Source: Paludibacteraceae bacterium
Lineage (GTDB): Bacteria > Bacteroidota > Bacteroidia > Bacteroidales > Paludibacteraceae
Length of the DNA stretch: 5,315 nt
NCBI GenBank assembly: GCA_947445425.1
Contig: CANFFA010000207.1
Span: forward strand, 1 to 5,315
Direction of reading: 5' to 3'
The translations under genes were made by a program, and so were the position numbers. Positions within the stretch are counted from its first letter, which is position 1. Every line of letters begins with the position of its first letter. This document shows, in pieces, positions 1-5,315 of the stretch. A model generated the notes under the pieces. That model searched no databases. It was not told where the DNA came from and saw only the letters and a program-made list of their open reading frames with translations.

Positions 1-594
1 AATGTAGCCACTGCCTCTATTGATGGTTTTGATAACCTTTTCTTCTCAGCCAATCAACCTGATACAGTTTCAAAACGAAATAGATTAGGTATTATGCAAG
101 GTAATTATAAAAATGATGCTGTTACAAATATTCAAAATACAGTTTTGAAAGATGCCCAATTTTATTCTGCTATGCACCCGACTGTAAATAAAGCGAGCAC
201 CCTACTCGTCTTTACAAGTGATATGGGCGGTGGAAAAGGTGGATTCGATATTTATTATGCAACACGGAAGTCTGTAAAGAACCCATGGGATGCACCAAAA
301 ACATTTTCAAATAAACTAAATACTGAAGGAAATGAAGTATTTCCATTTCTAAGTATTGATGGATATCTTTATTTTGCAAATGATTCAAGAACAGGTTTAG
401 GAGGACTTGATATTTATCGTATTTTAATTAAAGATGCCCTCGATGGACTCGGTGAAGTTGAGCATTTACCTTTTCCTATTAATAGTAAATTTGATGATTT
501 TGGATGGGGACAAGGTTCAAATCCTCTAAATGGATTTTTTAGTTCTGATAGAGATGGCAATGACGATATATATTTATTTACAAAAAATAAATAG
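1..594 (+). CDS. PD40 (WD40-like beta-propeller) repeat protein, C-terminal part; 5' end outside the window
   Basis: The frame is open from base 1 to a TAG at 592-594, giving 197 residues; the true start lies upstream. Three propeller-type motifs are visible: TSDMGGGKGGFDIYY (window residues 72-86), NDSRTGLGGLDIYR (127-140) and FFSSDRDGNDDIYLF (179-193), spaced about 52-54 residues. The S/N-D-x-GG-x-D-I-Y pattern is that of PD40 repeats (PF07676) as found in Bacteroidota envelope proteins, where they usually precede an OmpA-like peptidoglycan-binding domain (as in PorE of the type IX secretion system). Here the protein stops four residues after the last motif, so no carboxypeptidase-regulatory or OmpA-like domain follows. 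The ATG at 94 is internal: the coding pattern continues upstream of it. The likely location is periplasm or outer membrane, inferred from the family. The PEGA gene starts 10 bases after the stop, suggesting one operon. The exact role is unknown. Confidence 0.85.
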   Translation, partial: NVATASIDGFDNLFFSANQPDTVSKRNRLGIMQGNYKNDAVTNIQNTVLKDAQFYSAMHPTVNKASTLLVFTSDMGGGKGGFDIYYATRKSVKNPWDAPKTFSNKLNTEGNEVFPFLSIDGYLYFANDSRTGLGGLDIYRILIKDALDGLGEVEHLPFPINSKFDDFGWGQGSNPLNGFFSSDRDGNDDIYLFTKNK

Positions 595-604
595 TATACT
601 TATT

Positions 605-2971
605 ATGAAAAAAACAATAGCCTTTCTATTTTTCTATTTGAATCTATTGCACCTCTCTGCCGAAATGTCTGTCCTCTCCTTCCGAAAAGTGGAAAATGAC
701 ATGGCCGCAAGAATTGATGCGAAAAAGACAGACCAAAACGGGGATGTTTGTGCCATCATAAAAGTGGAAACCACACAGACTGGTTTTAGCTGGGAGCCTG
801 ATGGACTGGGTATTGTTCATGTTTCACCACAAGCGGGTGAGTATTGGTTGTATGTTCCATATGGTGCAAAGCGACTGACCATCAAACATCCACAACTAGG
901 CATATTACGGGATTATCTCTATCCACTTTCCATTGAAAAGGCAACGGTCTATGTGCTTACCCTTACCACAGGAAAGGTAATTACCACGGTGGAAGAGACT
1001 ATAGAAAGCCAGTGGCTGGTCATCAACCCAGAACCGGCGGATGCCGCTATTTACATGGATGAGGTTTTTGTAAAGACTGGTGCATATACTGCTAACAAGA
1101 AAGCTGGATTTTATGTATATCGAGTGGAAGCACCCTTGTATCATACCGAAGCTGGGAAAGTAGAAATAACCGACAGTAAAAAGGAGCTGAATATAAAGCT
1201 AAAACCTGCCTTTGGGTATATCTCCATCAGTACGACACCCGAAAAGGATGCAAAAGTGATTATCGACGGTAAAGCTTTAACCAATACCACTCCATGCAAA
1301 AGTGAAGCATTGGCCAGCGGCGAACATACCGTACAGATATTGAAGGAGATGTATCAACCCACAACGAAAAAGCTTGTGGTAAGGGATGGAGAAATTACAC
1401 CATCCAACTTTGTGATGCAACCTAACTTTGCAGAAATAACCCTTGCGGCACCAAAAGAAGCTAGTTTGTATATTAACAATCAGCAGAAAGGTACAGGCAC
1501 TTGGAGTGGAAGGTTAAATGCAGGTGTCTATTCCTTAGAAGCCAGACTGGACAAGTACAGAACTGCAAAACAAGATATTGAAGTAGTGGCCGGGGACATT
1601 AAAAAAGTGGATTTGCAACCGGCTCCAATTTTTGGGTCTTTGGATATATTGTCAACACCACTGGGTGCAAACATTTCCATTAATGGGAAGGAGTATGGGA
1701 CAACACCCAATACGATAAATAAATTATTGATAGGCGATTATGCTGTTAAAATCACCAAATCTGGCTATAATAATACCACAAGAGTTGTAAATATTAAAGA
1801 TGGTAAACAAACAACTGTAAATGAAACACTTTCCATTGGACGCTCCATTAATATTACCTCTATGCCAAGCGGAGTGCCACTTTATATTGATGGAAAGTTA
1901 GTTGGTCAAACTCCTCTTAGTAGTATTTTGAGTTATGGAGATCACGTTTTACGGATTGTTAATGATGAAATTAAGGCTGATAAGATAATTAATGTATCAC
2001 AAGCTGATGAAGAGGGGAGTTTCAATTTATTATTTAACTCAAAAATGGTCAATATAACTTCTAGTCCATCCAATGCCGATGTATATATTGATGCAAAATA
2101 TATAGGGAAATCACCCTTGAAAACCGAATTGAGTTTTACTAAACACAGCTTAGAATTATCCCTTGGTGATAAATTATCAAAACAGGAACTTGATTTTGAT
2201 AACGGATCTTCTACCGAATTACATTCTAAATTGCTGGAATGTAATGATTCTAAACTGATTGAATCAAATCCAAGTGGGGTAAGTGTCTATATGAATAAAG
2301 TATATATGGGTGCAACTCCAGTAAAAATTATCATTACAAAAAAGAAGGAAGCCATAGAATTAAAGCAGGAAGGATATTTTACATATAGAGAAACCTTAGA
2401 GTGTGGTTCAAAATCTAGTAATTATGTCCAATTGAAGGAAAAAGAGTCTCACAAATGGCATCCAGACAAGTTGTATTTTTCAGGTTCTTACGGAAATAAT
2501 TGTCCTTTTCAACTTACTATGGGTTCACTAAATAATAAAGAAATTGGATCATATCTTAATATTGGTCTAAATTCAGACCTATTTACTTTTGGCACTTATT
2601 TTACGATAGACAATAATGGCAATCATCCTGAAAGTGTTTTTTCCGATATTCGTTATGCTGGTGAAATTAGAAGAGGTCGTGCCAAAGCAGTCTACGGAAA
2701 AACATATAAGCTTTTTCATCCACTTTGGCTTACTATAGGTGGTGGGATAGCATATAATTCTGTTTTTTTAAAAATGGACCAATATTTTGATTCTGGTGAT
2801 TATGAATCCACTACATGGGTCAAGAATTCAGATCTATCTAAATGGGATGGGGTTTTTGAGTCGGGTTTAATTGCAGATTTGGGCGGGTTTCTTGTTAATG
2901 GTTCACTTATCACCAATGATTTCACAAATTGGAATTTATCACTTGGTATCGGTTTTACATTTAATAAATAA
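605..2971 (+). CDS. Exported seven-repeat PEGA-domain protein with a C-terminal outer-membrane barrel-like region
   Basis: 788 residues. I chose the ATG at 605 because it gives a clean signal peptide (MKKTIAFLFFYLNLLHLSA) and clears the preceding gene; the frame is open back to an ATG at 530, but that would overlap the upstream gene by 65 bases and bury the signal. Residues 20-135 form a beta-rich domain (with VPYGAKRLTIKHPQLGILRDY at about 84-104, given here as positions and key residues YGxKxxTIxHPxLGxLRDY) that precedes PEGA repeats in many Bacteroidales proteins. Seven PEGA-like repeats (PF08308) follow at about 136-203, 204-275, 276-343, 344-413, 414-480, 481-548 and 549-617; repeats 4-6 are closest to the canonical P-x-G-A-x-V-Y-I-D-G-x-x-x-G-x-TP form, while 1 and 3 are degenerate. 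Residues 618-788 alternate polar and hydrophobic residues and end LSLGIGFTFNK, like the last strand of an outer-membrane barrel. PEGA domains are surface or cell-wall associated; the function here is not known. Probably co-transcribed with the PD40 gene. Confidence 0.88.
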   Translation: MKKTIAFLFFYLNLLHLSAEMSVLSFRKVENDMAARIDAKKTDQNGDVCAIIKVETTQTGFSWEPDGLGIVHVSPQAGEYWLYVPYGAKRLTIKHPQLGILRDYLYPLSIEKATVYVLTLTTGKVITTVEETIESQWLVINPEPADAAIYMDEVFVKTGAYTANKKAGFYVYRVEAPLYHTEAGKVEITDSKKELNIKLKPAFGYISISTTPEKDAKVIIDGKALTNTTPCKSEALASGEHTVQILKEMYQPTTKKLVVRDGEITPSNFVMQPNFAEITLAAPKEASLYINNQQKGTGTWSGRLNAGVYSLEARLDKYRTAKQDIEVVAGDIKKVDLQPAPIFGSLDILSTPLGANISINGKEYGTTPNTINKLLIGDYAVKITKSGYNNTTRVVNIKDGKQTTVNETLSIGRSINITSMPSGVPLYIDGKLVGQTPLSSILSYGDHVLRIVNDEIKADKIINVSQADEEGSFNLLFNSKMVNITSSPSNADVYIDAKYIGKSPLKTELSFTKHSLELSLGDKLSKQELDFDNGSSTELHSKLLECNDSKLIESNPSGVSVYMNKVYMGATPVKIIITKKKEAIELKQEGYFTYRETLECGSKSSNYVQLKEKESHKWHPDKLYFSGSYGNNCPFQLTMGSLNNKEIGSYLNIGLNSDLFTFGTYFTIDNNGNHPESVFSDIRYAGEIRRGRAKAVYGKTYKLFHPLWLTIGGGIAYNSVFLKMDQYFDSGDYESTTWVKNSDLSKWDGVFESGLIADLGGFLVNGSLITNDFTNWNLSLGIGFTFNK
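1010..2455 (+). repeat. Seven tandem PEGA-domain coding repeats (about 68 codons each)
   Basis: The repeats are visible at protein level only; their DNA has diverged. Approximate units are 1010-1213, 1214-1429, 1430-1633, 1634-1843, 1844-2044, 2045-2248 and 2249-2455. Each begins with a short beta-strand (for example SINITSMPSGVPLYIDG, MVNITSSPSNADVYID) and most carry a G-x-TP or G-x-SP turn. Repeats 2, 4 and 7 keep an aromatic residue near the end of the second strand pair (EMYQP, SGYNN, EGYFT), whereas 5 and 6 lack it. Boundaries are judged by eye and may be off by a few residues. Confidence 0.75.
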
Positions 2972-3184
2972 ATATATCTGACATGTAGCTTTTAGGGCAC
3001 CCCTTAAGTCTACGCAAAAACACAAACTAACTCAGTCAATTGTACTGTAATAAGCATTTTTTATCCTGACATTTGGATTCTTTGGATTTTCAATCCTTTG
3101 TAAAAATGTGTTTGGGTGTTGTCAATAGGCTGCAAAGTTAGATTGATTTCTACAAACAAAATAACAACATGTAATTAGTTAAAT
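2972..3184. other. 213-base gap without a gene, with small repeats and a weak leftward promoter-like box
   Basis: No credible reading frame or RNA gene is seen. The gap contains a tandem 9-mer, TTTGGATTC then TTTGGATTT (3072-3089), overlapping a 5-bp hairpin GGATT-TTC-AATCC (3084-3096), and TAACTTTG on the minus strand (3133-3140). No perfect TAnnTTTG box is present on the plus strand ahead of the gene starting at 3185; the nearest plus-strand matches, such as GACATTTG at 3068-3075, each miss one key base. The promoter of that gene is therefore not identified. Confidence 0.5.
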
Positions 3185-4681
3185 ATGAGTATCGAAACTG
3201 TCAAAATACTGCTACACGAAAAGGAGAATATCCGTTTGGAGTTCAAAGAAGCTAAAACTGCTTTACCTACCAATTTATTTGAGAGTATTTGTGCCATGCT
3301 CAATCGAGATGGTGGTGATATTCTTCTGGGTGTTGCCGACGATGGTACGGTAGTGGGCATTGACCCCGAGGTGGTAGAAACCTTGGTAATCAACCTTGTT
3401 AATCTGTCTAACAATGCTCAGAAAATTGATCCGCCTTTTATTCTATTTCCTCTAAAACAGCAAATTGAGGGAAAATTAATTCTCCATATTCAAATTCCTT
3501 CTAGCTCGCAATTGCACAAAACGGCAGGAGTAGTATTCGACCGTAGTAATGATGGTGATTTTCGTGTTACGAACCCAGCTCAAATAGCTGATTTATACAA
3601 CAAAAAGCGTTCGCATTTTACAGAAAATACTCTCTATCCTTTTTTAAGTTTTACCGATTTTAAACCAGAATTGTTTCCTAAAATTCGTAATTTAATTCGC
3701 AGTAATCATCCAAACCACCCTTGGCTAGCACTTACTGATGAACAAATGCTTCAAAAAGCTGGCTTGTGGAAACTTGATTTTCAGACAGGGCAATCGGGCT
3801 ATACTTTGGCGGCAGCTTTGCTTCTTGGAAAAGATGAAGTAATTCAACAGATTTTACCTCATTTTAAAATTGATGCTTTGGTTCGCATTAACGATCTATT
3901 CAGGTACGATGATAGAGCATATATTCAAACTAATCTCATAGAAGCTTATGAGCAATTAATGGATTTTGTAGCCAAGCATTTACCTGATAAGTTTTTTCAA
4001 ATTGGCGACCAACGCATCAGTCTGAGAACACATATTTTCAGAGAGATAGTGGCAAACATTATTGTTCATCGGGAATATACGAATGCTCACCCTTGTACTT
4101 TTGTGATAAAAAAAGGTAGCGTTGAAACTGAGAATGCCAATAATGCTCACGGTGATGGGTTCATCGATTTGAAGCATTTTGTCCCTTTCCCTAAAAACCC
4201 CACAATAGCAAAATTTTTCATTCAACTTGGTAGAGTTGATGAATTAGGTTCTGGGGTTATAAACGTAAATAGATTTATTCAAGAATATGCTGAGAGAGGA
4301 GAACCTACCTTTTCAGAAGGGCATACATTTAAAATGACAATCCCTTTACCAGCAATAGACGAAGATATTGTAGTAACTGGCGGTGTAACTGGCGGTGTAA
4401 CTGGCGGTGTAACTGGCGGTGTAAATGAGGAAGCTATTGCGAGAGCTTTTGAAAGAACTCCCAAAGGAATTAAAGAAAAACTATCTGCACTATTAAGTGC
4501 AATTGCAGTAAATGAAGGGGGTAGAGCACCTGAATATATTAAGATTTTATCGTTTTCTGAAAGAACTTTGGAACGTTATCTACAACAATTAAAAGAAGCT
4601 GGATTGATTGAGTTTAAAGGAGATGCACCAAAGACAGGCGGATATTATTTAACAAAGAAACTGCGAAATAAATTAGACTAA
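3185..4681 (+). CDS. AlbA_2 (Schlafen-type) and HATPase_c_4 domain protein with C-terminal winged helix; putative transcriptional regulator
   Basis: 498 residues, a usual length for this family. Residues about 10-142 are an AlbA_2 domain (PF04326, formerly AAA_4): LEFKEAK at 18-24, GGDILLGVADDGTVVGID at 43-60, and an ending like P-x-x-I-x-x-LY at 131-138. The second half holds the RecG-C-like HATPase_c_4 region: FREIVANIIVHREYT at 285-299 (N-box-like E287, N291, H295), PFPKNPTIAKFF before it closes, and the glycine motif GRVDELGSGV at 349-358. A (VTGG)4 linker occupies 397-412. Residues about 425-490 look like a winged helix (SFSERTLERYLQQLKEAGLIEF). No signal peptide is present, so it should be cytoplasmic. 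Members are commonly annotated as DNA- or RNA-binding ATP-dependent regulators, but the biochemical role of most is not established. The ATG at 3185 places the AlbA_2 domain at its normal distance from the N-terminus; no Shine-Dalgarno sequence is seen. It stands alone, separated from both neighbours. Confidence 0.9.
   Translation: MSIETVKILLHEKENIRLEFKEAKTALPTNLFESICAMLNRDGGDILLGVADDGTVVGIDPEVVETLVINLVNLSNNAQKIDPPFILFPLKQQIEGKLILHIQIPSSSQLHKTAGVVFDRSNDGDFRVTNPAQIADLYNKKRSHFTENTLYPFLSFTDFKPELFPKIRNLIRSNHPNHPWLALTDEQMLQKAGLWKLDFQTGQSGYTLAAALLLGKDEVIQQILPHFKIDALVRINDLFRYDDRAYIQTNLIEAYEQLMDFVAKHLPDKFFQIGDQRISLRTHIFREIVANIIVHREYTNAHPCTFVIKKGSVETENANNAHGDGFIDLKHFVPFPKNPTIAKFFIQLGRVDELGSGVINVNRFIQEYAERGEPTFSEGHTFKMTIPLPAIDEDIVVTGGVTGGVTGGVTGGVNEEAIARAFERTPKGIKEKLSALLSAIAVNEGGRAPEYIKILSFSERTLERYLQQLKEAGLIEFKGDAPKTGGYYLTKKLRNKLD
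4373..4420 (+). repeat. Perfect 12-base tandem repeat, four copies, encoding (VTGG)4
   Basis: The unit GTAACTGGCGGT occurs four times without a single mismatch (4373-4384, 4385-4396, 4397-4408, 4409-4420), followed by the start of a fifth unit (GTAA, 4421-4424). It is in frame within the AlbA_2 gene and encodes the glycine-rich linker between the ATPase-like region and the winged helix. The unit length is a multiple of three, so gain or loss of copies keeps the frame. Linkers of this type (GGV-T/N-GG) are known in this protein family. Confidence 0.97.
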
Positions 4682-4687
4682 AAAACA

Positions 4688-4710
4688 AGAATGATACAAA
4701 CCATCATTTT
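4688..4710 (+). terminator. Weak hairpin with T-rich 3' arm, possible terminator of the AlbA_2 gene
   Basis: AGAATGAT (4688-4695) and ATCATTTT (4703-4710) can form an 8-bp stem with one G-T pair around a 7-base loop (ACAAACC). It starts 7 bases after the stop codon. The stem is A/T rich and the T run belongs to the stem itself rather than following it, so intrinsic termination would be weak at best. Confidence 0.35.
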
Positions 4711-4746
4711 CGTAAAAAAATAAGCTATTAACTTAAAATTAAAGTG

Positions 4747-4754
4747 TATATTTG
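4747..4754 (+). promoter_or_regulatory. Bacteroidota-type -7 promoter box (TATATTTG) for the lipoprotein gene
   Basis: TATATTTG is a perfect match to the TAnnTTTG -7 consensus used by the Bacteroidota primary sigma factor. It lies 36 bases before the ATG at 4791, which would give a leader of roughly 30 bases. No clear TTG or TTTG -33 element is found at the usual 17-23 base spacing (TTAACTTAA lies there instead). The leader (4761-4784) is very A-rich, as is common where Shine-Dalgarno pairing is not used. Confidence 0.65.
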
Positions 4755-4790
4755 ATTCCCAATTAATTAACAAAAAAACAAAAAATGATT

Positions 4791-5315
4791 ATGAAAAAAA
4801 GTTTAATGAAAATGTCAAGTATGTTCATGCTTGCAAGTGCTATGGTTGTGATGATGCCTTCGTGTAAATCAAAACAAGGGGTTACCGCAAAAGACGACGG
4901 AGAAGTATTACTTCAAACCTATTGCGCCGGTGATGAGTTTCATAGTACTCCCAAAGCGTTGCGTTATTCTGCTATCGGAGAAAGTATGGATCAAATGACT
5001 TCACAACGCAAAGCGGAAAGTGAAGCTCGTGCAGGACTCGCGGCATCAATCAATACCTTGGTAAAAGGGGTGACTGATAACTATGTGAAATCGGGTAACT
5101 ACAACAACAAAGAGGAATTGATGAAAAACTTCGAAGGAGTTAATCGTGAAGTGGTAAATCAATCTTTGAATGGAACTTCTGTGGTTTGTAAAAAACAAAC
5201 CCGAACCAAAACAGGAACATACAAAACATATCTGTGTATGGAATTGGGTGGTGCAGAAATCCTCCAATCTTTAAACAACCGTGCTTCTAGTCAGGAAATG
5301 TTGAAAGTTGATTAC
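4791..5315 (+). CDS. LPP20-like lipoprotein, N-terminal part; 3' end outside the window
   Basis: The frame runs open to the window edge, giving 175 residues without a stop. The first 25 residues are a lipoprotein signal peptide: MKKS, a methionine-rich hydrophobic core, then MPSC with C25 as the lipidated cysteine (no canonical leucine at -3, but acceptable for this phylum). The mature part shows the pattern of Bacteroidota LPP20-family proteins: SAIGESMDQMTSQRKAESEAR at about 60-80 (an Ala-rich helix of the MxxARxxLA type), VTDNYVKSGNYNNKEELMK, FEGVNREVVNQSLNGT and YKTYLCMEL. The second half therefore resembles the domain shared with LPP20 and FlgP-like proteins; the function is unknown. After C25 come KSKQG with no acidic residues, so no surface-export signal is seen and a periplasm-facing outer-membrane location is the best guess. 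An ATG two codons earlier (4785) is in frame; 4791 was chosen because it gives the usual MKK start. It has its own promoter box and is probably transcribed separately from the upstream gene. Confidence 0.85.
   Translation, partial: MKKSLMKMSSMFMLASAMVVMMPSCKSKQGVTAKDDGEVLLQTYCAGDEFHSTPKALRYSAIGESMDQMTSQRKAESEARAGLAASINTLVKGVTDNYVKSGNYNNKEELMKNFEGVNREVVNQSLNGTSVVCKKQTRTKTGTYKTYLCMELGGAEILQSLNNRASSQEMLKVDY

Noticed and set aside
1..594. PorE-type type IX secretion protein
   Set aside because: The PD40 motifs fit, but there is no carboxypeptidase-regulatory or OmpA-like domain after them, and no other secretion gene is in the window.
530..604. Upstream in-frame ATG at 530 as the start of the PEGA gene
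   Set aside because: It would overlap the PD40 gene by 65 bases and add 25 residues before an otherwise clean signal peptide; the ATG at 605 fits much better.
2990..3008. AGGG-CAC-CCCT hairpin after the PEGA gene as a terminator
   Set aside because: The core stem is only 4 bp, extended only past a T-T mismatch, and no T run follows.
4373..4424. Short direct repeats as a CRISPR-like array
   Set aside because: The 12-base units are contiguous with no spacers and lie in frame inside a coding sequence.
3185..4681. AlbA_2/Schlafen-type gene as part of an anti-phage defence system
   Set aside because: Some proteins with this domain are linked to defence, but no nuclease, effector, integrase or other defence gene is adjacent, and the architecture is that of the common putative regulator.
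5046..5267. Antisense open frame on the minus strand
   Set aside because: It lies wholly opposite the lipoprotein coding sequence, which has clear family features; the antisense product shows no recognisable pattern.

Overview
The window looks like chromosomal DNA from a member of the Bacteroidota. Three things point there: a perfect TAnnTTTG -7 box ahead of the last gene, A-rich leaders instead of Shine-Dalgarno sequences, and gene families typical of the phylum (a PD40-repeat protein with DxxGGxDIY motifs, a PEGA-repeat surface protein and an LPP20-like lipoprotein). Genus cannot be read from the sequence.

All four genes lie on the + strand. Bases 1-594 hold the 3' end of a PD40 (WD40-like beta-propeller) protein that stops straight after its last propeller motif. 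Ten bases later, 605-2971 encodes a 788-residue exported protein: a signal peptide, a conserved N-terminal beta domain, seven tandem PEGA repeats and a C-terminal region that looks like a small outer-membrane beta-barrel. The short gap suggests these two genes are co-transcribed and act together in the cell envelope. The first ~1 kb of the PEGA gene is clearly richer in G+C (about 45% in sampled lines) than the gene before it and than its own second half (about 33%), so the gene may be a mosaic.

A 213-base gap (2972-3184) holds small repeats and a promoter-like box facing left, but no gene. Next, 3185-4681 encodes a 498-residue AlbA_2/HATPase-type putative regulator. A perfect four-copy 12-base tandem repeat in it encodes a (VTGG)4 linker before a C-terminal winged helix. 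A weak hairpin and a good -7 promoter box lie in the 103-base gap after it. From 4791 to the window edge is the start of an LPP20-like lipoprotein gene, cut off before its stop.

The first two genes and the lipoprotein all act in the envelope. The AlbA_2 protein is the only likely cytoplasmic product and has no evident functional tie to its neighbours. I see no complete new system. The points most worth a second look are the PEGA-plus-barrel architecture, its composition break, and the slippage-prone linker of the regulator.
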